Assembly: GCA_023457475.1 (NCBI GenBank)
Contig: JAEWLO010000530.1
Location: forward strand, 1 to 5,443
DNA from: Pseudomonadota bacterium
Lineage (GTDB): Bacteria; Pseudomonadota; Gammaproteobacteria; Xanthomonadales; Xanthomonadaceae
Direction: 5' to 3'
DNA: 5,443 nt
Position numbers and translations under genes: made by a program. This document shows, in pieces, positions 1 through 5,443 of this stretch. The notes beneath the pieces are model-generated. The model ran no database searches, had not been told where the DNA came from, and worked only from the letters and a program-made list of their open reading frames with translations. How positions within the stretch are numbered: position 1 is the stretch's first letter; each line of letters begins with the position of its first letter.

Positions 1-712
1 GACCCAGGGTGAAATAGAACACCCCGGGGTGTTCGGCGATGACGTTTCCGTCCGGGTCGTGGATCTCGCCCGTGCGCGCCGGCAGGTAGCGCCCCAGGAA
101 CTCGCGGCAATCGCGCTCGCCGATGAAGCAGATGCCGGTGGAGTCCTTCTTGGCATGGGTCGGCAGGCGCGCATCGCGGGCGATCCGGCGCAGGTCGTTC
201 TTCTGCAGGTCGCCGATCGGAAACAGGGTGGCGGCCAGCTGGGCCTGGCCCAGCTGGTGCAGGAAATAGCTCTGGTCCTTGCTGCGGTCGGCCCCGCGCA
301 GCAGCGCCCAGTGGCCGCTCACCTTCGCGACGCGGGCGTAATGACCCGTGGCGATGCGCTCGGCACCCAGTTCGCGGGCGGCGTCGAGGAAGTGCTTGAA
401 CTTGACCTCGCGGTTGCACAGTACGTCCGGGTTGGGGGTGCGGCCGGCGGCGTACTCGGCCAGGAAATGCTCGAACACGCCCTGCCAGTACTCGCTGGAG
501 AAATCCCGGAAATGGAACGGAATGTCGAGCAGGCCACATACCGCCACGGCATCGCGGCGGTCGTCCTCGGCGCGGCAGTCGCCGCTGCCGTCGTCGGCCC
601 AGTTCTGCATGAACAGTCCGGCGACCGGCTCGCCCTGCTGAACCAGCCGCCACGCAGCCACCGACGAGTCCACGCCGCCGGAGACGCCGACCATGATGCG
701 GGGGGTGCTCAT
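1..712 (-). CDS. mnmA: tRNA-specific 2-thiouridylase MnmA (3' end cut by window)
   Basis: MnmA adenylates and then thiolates U34 of tRNA-Lys, -Glu and -Gln in the cytoplasm, taking sulfur from a persulfide relay. Read on the minus strand from the ATG at 712-710, the protein starts MSTPRIMVGVSGGVDSSVAA. The PP-loop ATP-binding motif SGGVDSS is at residues 11-17. The two expected catalytic cysteines are visible: Cys99 in NPDVLCNREVKF and Cys195 in STGICFIGERDC, comparable to Cys102 and Cys199 of E. coli. The window holds 237 complete codons of a protein usually about 360-380 residues long, so the C-terminal beta-barrel part lies outside. The start overlaps the nudJ stop as ATGA, which implies translational coupling in one operon. 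The nudJ-mnmA pairing is also found in E. coli. Identification rests on recalled family motifs; I am very sure of it. Confidence 0.96.
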   Translation of the reverse strand, partial: MSTPRIMVGVSGGVDSSVAAWRLVQQGEPVAGLFMQNWADDGSGDCRAEDDRRDAVAVCGLLDIPFHFRDFSSEYWQGVFEHFLAEYAAGRTPNPDVLCNREVKFKHFLDAARELGAERIATGHYARVAKVSGHWALLRGADRSKDQSYFLHQLGQAQLAATLFPIGDLQKNDLRRIARDARLPTHAKKDSTGICFIGERDCREFLGRYLPARTGEIHDPDGNVIAEHPGVFYFTLG

Positions 713-1161
713 GCGGATTCCTTCAGCACGGAGAGCGGGTACCGTTGTCCGGCCAGGTAGTCGGCCACGACCTCGGCGACCAGCGGGCTGCGCAGCCGGG
801 TGGGATCGGCCCGCAGCTCGGCCGGGGTCAGCCACAGTGCCTGCACGATGCCCGTGTCCAGCGGACGTTCCGGGTCGTGCGTCACCGCCTCGCCGGCGAA
901 AGCGAAGCGCAGGAACGCGGTGCCGTCAGGTGCGATCCACTGATAGCAGCCGATGAAGGCCGTCAGCGCGACCTGCCAGCCGGATTCTTCCAGGGTCTCG
1001 CGCACGGCTGCGGCGGCCAGCGATTCGCCGGGCTCGAGATGGCCGGCAGGCTGGTTGAGGACCCGGCGACCGTCGATGTCCTCTTCCACCAGCAGTACGC
1101 GGCCATCGCGCACCACCACGGTGGCCACGGTCACATGCGGTGCCCAGACGGTGGGTGTCAT
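709..1161 (-). CDS. nudJ: Nudix hydrolase, NudJ-type phosphatase
   Basis: This is a 150-residue Nudix enzyme. The NudJ family removes phosphate from nucleoside tri- and diphosphates and from hydroxymethylpyrimidine diphosphate, a thiamine intermediate. The complete Nudix box GX5EX7REUXEEXGU lies at residues 40-62, from GHLEPGE through RETLEESGW, with the metal-binding glutamates intact. Segments shared with E. coli NudJ (YmfB) as I recall it are PHVTVA near the N-terminus, NQPAGHLE, QWIAPDGTAFLRF, LRSPLVAE and GQRYPL near the C-terminus. The start at 1161 is preferred because PHVTVA then sits at residues 8-13 as in the family and the length matches E. coli (153 aa). An in-frame upstream ATG at 1272 would add 37 unconserved residues and run into clpS. 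The upstream sequence has only a weak Shine-Dalgarno. The TGA overlaps the mnmA ATG by 4 bases. Fusion with or division from mnmA is not seen. Confidence 0.93.
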   Translation of the reverse strand: MTPTVWAPHVTVATVVVRDGRVLLVEEDIDGRRVLNQPAGHLEPGESLAAAAVRETLEESGWQVALTAFIGCYQWIAPDGTAFLRFAFAGEAVTHDPERPLDTGIVQALWLTPAELRADPTRLRSPLVAEVVADYLAGQRYPLSVLKESA

Positions 1162-1193
1162 CAAAAGCCTGTGAAAGTCATGCGGATGAGTGG

Positions 1194-1223
1194 ATTGTGA
1201 CGGGCGCGGGCGGCAACGTCCAA
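1194..1223 (-). promoter_or_regulatory. Candidate nudJ-mnmA promoter
   Basis: On the minus strand a TTGGAC-like -35 (1223-1218) is followed by an 18-bp spacer and CACAAT (1199-1194) as a -10. This would place the transcription start near 1187, about 25 nt before the nudJ ATG. The -10 matches the consensus at 4 of 6 positions and the -35 matches only at TTG, so this is a tentative call based on position and pattern. The -35 occupies the bases where a -35 for the divergent clpS promoter would fall, so the two promoters may compete. Confidence 0.3.
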
Positions 1224-1241
1224 TCGGTCGGGCCGCACGTT

Positions 1242-1247
1242 TATAAT
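1242..1247 (+). promoter_or_regulatory. Consensus -10 (TATAAT) directly upstream of clpS
   Basis: A perfect TATAAT lies only 6 bases before the clpS ATG at 1254. Transcription normally starts about 7 bases after the -10, which falls on or next to that ATG, so the clpS transcript would have almost no leader. No good -35 is seen 16-18 bp upstream (the bases there read GTCCAATC) and there is no extended -10 TG. The hexamer itself is certain; its use as a promoter is inferred. The alternative is that it is a chance AT-rich hexamer and clpS is transcribed from further upstream. Confidence 0.5.
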
Positions 1248-1253
1248 GGCGGG

Positions 1254-1586
1254 ATGCCACGCGAGCCCTCACAAGAACCCCATCACGACCACGGCGTTGC
1301 CCTTGAACCGGCCCGCCCCGAGGTTGCCCCGCCGCCTTTCTACCAGGTGATGCTGTTGAACGACGACTACACCCCGATGGATTTCGTGGTGACGGTCCTG
1401 CAGCACTTCTTCTCCATGGACCTGGACAAGGCCACCCAGGTGATGCTCCACGTGCACACGCGCGGCCGGGGTGTCTGCGGTGTGTTCACCCGCGAAGTCG
1501 CCGAATCCAAGGTCGCCCAGGTCAACGAGTTCTCGCGCATGAACCAGCATCCGCTGCTGTGCACGATGGAAAAGGCCGGCGATTGA
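1254..1586 (+). CDS. clpS: ATP-dependent Clp protease adaptor ClpS
   Basis: ClpS binds proteins with N-terminal Leu, Phe, Tyr or Trp and hands them to ClpA for degradation by ClpAP. It also blocks other ClpA substrates. The 110-residue protein has a flexible, His- and Pro-rich N-terminal tail (residues 1-28) followed by the folded core. The N-degron pocket is intact: N36, D37, D38, T40 and M42 in LLNDDYTPMD and H68 in HVHTRGRGVCGVF, equivalent to N34, D35, D36, T38, M40 and H66 of E. coli ClpS. The ending HPLLCTMEKAGD is typical. The frame is open upstream to 1140, but that extension is unconserved-looking and crosses the nudJ start, so ATG 1254 is chosen. No Shine-Dalgarno precedes it, and TATAAT sits 6 bases upstream. 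clpA follows on the same strand after 280 bp, with no convincing terminator between. Confidence 0.96.
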   Translation: MPREPSQEPHHDHGVALEPARPEVAPPPFYQVMLLNDDYTPMDFVVTVLQHFFSMDLDKATQVMLHVHTRGRGVCGVFTREVAESKVAQVNEFSRMNQHPLLCTMEKAGD

Positions 1587-1793
1587 AGCCTGTCCCGCGA
1601 ACGCCGGCACCGGCGGGCACCCCCGGGCGTGTTGGGCGCTCGTCTCCCTGATACCCGTCCTTCCCGGTAACAGCGCCAAGGGGCCGCCGGGGAGCGGGTG
1701 CGCATGCCAATCGCCGACGACATTGCCGTCACGGGCAGGTGGCCGATGCTGACAGGGCAAGGCCGGGGTCCGACTGCCAACGCTGTCTGAACG

Positions 1794-1811
1794 CACCCTT
1801 CCACCAGGGTG
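1794..1811. repeat. Small hairpin upstream of clpA
   Basis: CACCCT (1794-1799) and AGGGTG (1806-1811) form a perfect 6-bp stem with a 6-nt loop, about 55 bp before the clpA start. There is no T-run after it, so it is not a classical terminator. It could be an operator, an mRNA processing or stability structure, or chance in GC-rich DNA. Confidence 0.35.
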
Positions 1812-1856
1812 ATGGAAATTCCGCCGCTAGGCCGCATATTGTTCTCAACTGCCGCC

Positions 1857-1860
1857 GGAG
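1857..1860 (+). promoter_or_regulatory. clpA ribosome binding site
   Basis: GGAG lies 6 bases before the ATG at 1867, a good Shine-Dalgarno at proper spacing. It fixes the clpA start, unlike clpS, which has none. Confidence 0.75.
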
Positions 1861-1866
1861 TAGAAC

Positions 1867-4146
<2,280 letters not shown>

Positions 4147-4177
4147 GGCAGGGCCTCTGGTCTTGATGCATGACGCG

Positions 4178-4206
4178 AACGCCCCGGAAGTTCCGGGGCG
4201 TTTTTT
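4178..4206 (+). terminator. Intrinsic terminator of clpA
   Basis: A 10-bp perfect stem (4178-4187 with 4193-4202, core CGCCCCGG/CCGGGGCG) with a 5-nt loop runs into six T at 4201-4206. This is a textbook rho-independent terminator for the clpS-clpA transcript. On the opposite strand the stem is followed by only two T, so it should serve the convergent minus-strand gene poorly. Confidence 0.93.
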
Positions 4207-4218
4207 GTGCCAGCGCGT

Positions 4219-4590
4219 CTAGCGGCTGGCGCGCAGCTTGAAGGACTCCTCGCTGATCGGCTCGATCTTCTCGATGTCGCAGCTGGCCGAGTCGGTCCTG
4301 AGTTTGGAGGCGCGTGCGCCGCACAGCTGCCCCTCGTTGCCGCGGCTGACGAAGTCGAGCTTCTTCGAGTAGGCCGCGCTGGAGCAGCTGGAGGTGAAGT
4401 GCACGATGTAGTGGTGGGCACCGTTGCGCAGGAGGATGGTGCGGTCCGCGTTCTTGCGGACCAGCTGATGGTCGTCCTGCAGGGGAATGCAGTCGTTGCC
4501 GGTCGCGGCCGACGTTGCGGTCTGGGCGAAGGTGGTCCCGGCAATACAGGTCGTAGCAGCAAGCAGGCACAGCGTGTACAGGCTCTTCAT
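4219..4590 (-). CDS. Small exported four-cysteine protein, function unknown
   Basis: This is a predicted 123-residue secreted or periplasmic protein. A Sec signal peptide is visible: MKSLYT, then a hydrophobic stretch (residues 7-18), then a likely cut after TFA at residue 22. The mature part begins with a Thr/Ala-rich stretch and has four cysteines (34, 69, 90, 104), which could form two disulfides. The pattern is Cys, then DRTILLRNG, HYIVHF, Cys, LDFVSR, LCG, and near the end Cys, DIEKIEPIS. This resembles the small secreted DUF6491-type proteins common in Xanthomonadaceae; I recall that pattern and could not search it. The ATG at 4590 is chosen because it starts the signal peptide. The frame is open to 4794, where a longer start would bury the signal inside the protein. 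No Shine-Dalgarno precedes 4590. It is convergent with clpA, and no lipobox is present. Expression as a real gene is likely but unproven. Confidence 0.75.
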   Translation of the reverse strand: MKSLYTLCLLAATTCIAGTTFAQTATSAATGNDCIPLQDDHQLVRKNADRTILLRNGAHHYIVHFTSSCSSAAYSKKLDFVSRGNEGQLCGARASKLRTDSASCDIEKIEPISEESFKLRASR

Positions 4591-4673
4591 GGCGGGGGCC
4601 AGGGTGGCGGTCCGGAGTGGACCAGCTGCCACAGTGCGCCGATTGCGAGCGCCGCGAATCTGCATCAAGACAG

Positions 4674-4689
4674 CCTGACCGATGTCAGG
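4674..4689. promoter_or_regulatory. Inverted repeat upstream of the exported-protein gene
   Basis: CCTGAC and GTCAGG form perfect 6-bp arms around CGAT. The site is 84 bp upstream of the start at 4590 and 7 bp from a second palindrome. It could be an operator half of a pair; no regulator can be named. Confidence 0.35.
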
Positions 4690-4696
4690 GTGAGGA

Positions 4697-4711
4697 CGGT
4701 CACGGTGACCG
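4697..4711. promoter_or_regulatory. Perfect palindrome CGGTCAC-G-GTGACCG
   Basis: Seven-base arms flank a single central G. The one-base centre argues against an RNA hairpin and for a dimeric DNA-binding site. It lies between the infA terminator and the start of the exported-protein gene, about 107 bp before that start. The role is inferred only from symmetry and position. Confidence 0.4.
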
Positions 4712-4741
4712 ACGGCATAGCGGGCTGAATTGCGCCCACGC

Positions 4742-4768
4742 AAAAAGGCCAGCGCAGGGCCGGCCTTT
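4742..4768 (-). terminator. Intrinsic terminator of infA
   Basis: On the minus strand AAAGGCC (4768-4762) pairs with GGCCTTT (4750-4744). An inner G-U and two more pairs extend the stem to about 10 bp with a 5-nt loop. A T-run, counting the end of the stem, covers 4746-4742. It sits 36 bp after the infA stop and separates infA from the exported-protein gene. Confidence 0.85.
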
Positions 4769-4775
4769 CGTCGGA

Positions 4776-4791
4776 ACTCCCCGAGGGGAGT
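4776..4791 (-). repeat. Hairpin between infA stop and its terminator
   Basis: ACTCCCC (4776-4782) and GGGGAGT (4785-4791) are perfect 7-base arms around two bases, giving a 6-bp stem with a tetraloop. On the minus strand, flanking GTCGG and CCGAC can add an outer stem with a small bulge. There is no T-run, so it is probably an mRNA 3'-end structure rather than a terminator. Confidence 0.5.
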
Positions 4792-4803
4792 CACCCCGAC
4801 CGC

Positions 4804-5022
4804 TTACTTCATGCGGTAGGTGATGCGACCCTTGGTCAGGTCGTACGGCGTCATCTCGACCTTGACGCGGTCACCGGTCAGGATGCGGATGTAGTTCTTG
4901 CGCATGCGGCCGGAGATGTGGGCGATGATTTCGTGCCCGTTTTCCAGTCGAACGCGGAAAGTGGTGTTGGGCAGCGTCTCGCTGACGGTGCCTTCGAACT
5001 CGATGGAGTCGTCTTTCGACAT
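4804..5022 (-). CDS. infA: Translation initiation factor IF-1
   Basis: IF-1 binds the A site of the 30S subunit and works with IF-2 and IF-3 in start-site selection. The 72-residue protein has exactly the family length. It reads as a single OB fold with the conserved ETLPNTTFRV, LENGHEIIAHISG, RMRKNYIRILTGD and PYDLTKGRI segments, almost superimposable on E. coli IF-1. The start MSKDDSIEFEG at 5022 is fixed by AGGA 4 bases upstream and by family length. An ATG at 5100 in frame would add 26 unrelated residues and lie within the promoter. It is transcribed alone here, with its own promoter (5072-5100) and terminator (4742-4768), and is convergent with clpA across the exported-protein gene, much as in E. 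coli. Confidence 0.98.
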   Translation of the reverse strand: MSKDDSIEFEGTVSETLPNTTFRVRLENGHEIIAHISGRMRKNYIRILTGDRVKVEMTPYDLTKGRITYRMK

Positions 5023-5026
5023 GTAG

Positions 5027-5030
5027 TCCT
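5027..5030 (-). promoter_or_regulatory. infA ribosome binding site
   Basis: AGGA on the minus strand, 4 bases before the ATG at 5022, sets the infA start and excludes the longer in-frame reading from 5100. Confidence 0.75.
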
Positions 5031-5044
5031 GTGCAGTTCTGTAA

Positions 5045-5061
5045 ACGGCCGAGCTGGCCGT
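5045..5061 (-). promoter_or_regulatory. Hairpin at the 5' end of the infA leader
   Basis: ACGGCC and GGCCGT form a 6-bp GC-rich stem with a 5-nt loop. With transcription starting near 5065 it would sit within a few bases of the mRNA 5' end and stop 14 nt before the Shine-Dalgarno. Such 5' stems are known to protect mRNAs from 5'-dependent decay; a role here is inferred. Confidence 0.5.
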
Positions 5062-5071
5062 AAGGGCGGGC

Positions 5072-5100
5072 ATTTTACGCGCAAGCGCCCGATCTTGCAA
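5072..5100 (-). promoter_or_regulatory. infA promoter, sigma70 type
   Basis: On the minus strand, TTGCAA (5100-5095) and TAAAAT (5077-5072) are separated by exactly 17 bp. The -10 matches the consensus at 5 of 6 positions and the -35 at 4 of 6. The start would be near 5065, giving a leader of about 43 nt. Being simple and close to consensus, it suits a constitutively expressed translation factor. Confidence 0.75.
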
Positions 5101-5127
5101 AGTTTGCGTTAAGCGCCGTTGCGGCTG

Positions 5128-5170
5128 TCCACCCGAGGCACCGCGTGGGCCGGGCAGAGCCCGGCGCTAC
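5128..5170 (-). repeat. Diverged REP-like module with GTAG head
   Basis: On the minus strand the element begins GTAG (5170-5167), followed by an imperfection and the stem GCCGGGC/GCCCGGC (5149-5155 with 5159-5165) with a 3-nt loop. GTAG-headed short palindromes are the known REP (SMAG-type) elements of Stenotrophomonas and Xanthomonas. Bases 5128-5166 align without gaps to 5328-5366 of the tandem repeat at 32 of 39 positions, so it is a decayed copy of the same module at the edge of the array, about 50 bp upstream of the infA -35. Confidence 0.7.
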
Positions 5171-5191
5171 GGGGCCTCATGCACCGCCTGG

Positions 5192-5214
5192 GCCGGCCAA
5201 CGGCCGGCGGGTAC
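5192..5214 (-). repeat. REP-like hairpin in unit 1
   Basis: GCCGGCC (5192-5198) and GGCCGGC (5202-5208) form a 7-bp stem with loop AAC. On the minus strand it is headed by GTAC instead of the usual GTAG, at the same distance from the stem plus one base. It is taken as a REP variant by shape and by alignment with the GTAG module. Confidence 0.6.
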
Positions 5215-5292
5215 GCGTCATCGCATGCGCGCTGCCGCCCCACGATCCGCTGCGCGTATCGCGGGCCCCTCTTATCGTGCCTCCGCACCCCC

Positions 5293-5325
5293 GCCGCTTC
5301 GCGGCCGCCCCCGGACGCCGGGGGC
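5293..5325. repeat. Paired hairpins at the end of unit 1
   Basis: Two adjacent stems both have 3-nt loops: GCCGC/GCGGC around TTC (5293-5305) and GCCCCCGG/CCGGGGGC around ACG (5307-5325). Neither is followed by a T-run. Together with the REP-like stem they make each repeat unit a string of tight hairpins. Confidence 0.6.
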
Positions 5326-5336
5326 TCTCCACCCGC

Positions 5337-5443
5337 TGCACCGCCTGGGCCGGCCAACGGCCGGCGGGTACGCGTCATCGCATGCGCGCTGCCGCCCCAC
5401 GATCCGCTGCGCGTATCGCGGGCCCCTCTTATCGTGCCTCCGC
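5337..5443. repeat. 157-bp tandem repeat, unit 2 (cut by window)
   Basis: This is an exact copy of 5180-5286, 107 bases with no mismatch, cut by the window end. It carries the same REP-like stem at 5349-5365 and the same CACGAT/ATCGTG inverted repeat at 5398-5403 and 5431-5436. Whether more units follow cannot be seen. Confidence 0.95.

Larger units (their letters stand above)
1587..1866 (+). other. clpS-clpA intergenic spacer
   Basis: This is 280 bp without a supported gene. Two inverted repeats are visible: CGCCG/CGGCG with a 4-nt loop at 1602-1615, which lacks a T-run and so is not a good terminator, and CACCCT/AGGGTG with a 6-nt loop at 1794-1811, listed separately. A 28-codon reading frame at 1704-1790 begins MPIADDIAVTGRW, with GGAG 9 bases before its ATG, but nothing supports it as a gene. 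I find no convincing sigma70 promoter for clpA; TATTGT at 1837-1842 is a weak -10 without a -35. Co-transcription with clpS is therefore the simplest reading. Confidence 0.5.
5180..5336. repeat. 157-bp tandem repeat, unit 1
   Basis: The first complete unit comprises a 107-bp block (5180-5286) that recurs identically at 5337-5443 and a 50-bp part (5287-5336) seen only once because the window ends. Internal structures are a 7-bp stem at 5192-5208, the outer inverted repeat CACGAT/ATCGTG at 5241-5246 and 5274-5279, a 5-bp stem at 5293-5305 and an 8-bp stem at 5307-5325. Perfect identity means recent duplication or active homogenisation. It has no visible coding capacity. Confidence 0.95.
5101..5443. 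other. Non-coding repeat-rich region
   Basis: No gene is supported over these 343 bases. A 89-codon frame on the minus strand has a Gly/Arg/Pro-rich low-complexity translation and runs through hairpins and both repeat copies, so it is not credited. The stretch from 5128 holds a diverged REP-like module and then a 157-bp-period direct repeat, each listed separately. Confidence 0.8.

Noticed and set aside
29..760. 243-codon plus-strand frame over mnmA
   Set aside because: It is antisense to mnmA, which carries the PP-loop and both catalytic cysteines on the minus strand. The Ala/Val/Gly-rich translation is typical of a shadow frame.
1140..1253. Upstream in-frame extension of clpS
   Set aside because: It would overlap the nudJ start and add 38 residues unlike the ClpS N-terminus. 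The ATG at 1254 gives the normal family length.
1602..1615. Hairpin after clpS as a terminator
   Set aside because: The stem is only 5 bp with a 4-nt loop and is followed by GC-rich sequence without a T-run.
4543..4548. Lipobox at Cys15 of the exported protein
   Set aside because: The residues before the cysteine read ATT, not the required small-residue pattern with Leu at -3 and Gly/Ala/Ser at -1. A Sec cleavage after residue 22 fits better.
5109..5378. 89-codon minus-strand frame in the repeat region
   Set aside because: It crosses hairpins and both repeat copies, is Gly/Arg/Pro-rich, and has no ribosome binding site I can see.
5180..5443. CRISPR array
   Set aside because: The repeat is at least 107 bp with a 157-bp period, and the unit is mostly repeat with an internal 50-bp part, which is far outside CRISPR repeat and spacer sizes. 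No cas gene is present.

Overview
The window is GC-rich chromosomal DNA with compact bacterial housekeeping genes. The protein sequences and the GTAG-headed REP-like hairpin at the right end both point to a gammaproteobacterium of the Xanthomonadaceae (Stenotrophomonas/Xanthomonas type). This assignment comes from recalled family sequences, not from a search. No phage, IS, CRISPR or defence genes are visible.

Left part (1-1161, minus strand): nudJ (Nudix phosphatase) and the first two thirds of mnmA (tRNA 2-thiouridylase) form an operon with a 4-base ATGA overlap. mnmA runs off the left edge. The 92-bp gap to clpS is a divergent promoter region. It carries a perfect TATAAT so close to the clpS ATG that the clpS mRNA may be leaderless.

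Centre (1254-4206, plus strand): clpS and clpA encode the N-degron adaptor and the AAA+ unfoldase of the ClpAP protease. They are separated by 280 bp holding a small hairpin, and a strong intrinsic terminator follows clpA.

Right part (4219-5100, minus strand): there is a small exported four-cysteine protein of unknown function, preceded by two adjacent palindromes. infA (IF-1) follows, with a clear sigma70-type promoter, a Shine-Dalgarno, a 5' UTR hairpin and its own terminator. The order clpS-clpA with convergent infA matches the E. coli neighbourhood, where aat lies beyond infA. If that holds here, aat, which makes ClpS-recognised N-degrons, would lie to the right of this window.

Right end (5101-5443): non-coding. 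It holds a diverged REP-like hairpin module, followed by a perfect direct repeat with a 157-bp period. The first 107 bp recur without a mismatch until the window ends, so the array may continue. Each unit carries a 7-bp-stem, 3-nt-loop hairpin. The diverged copy differs in that stem by a compensated base-pair change. This repeat array is the least ordinary thing in the window; the rest is well-known machinery.
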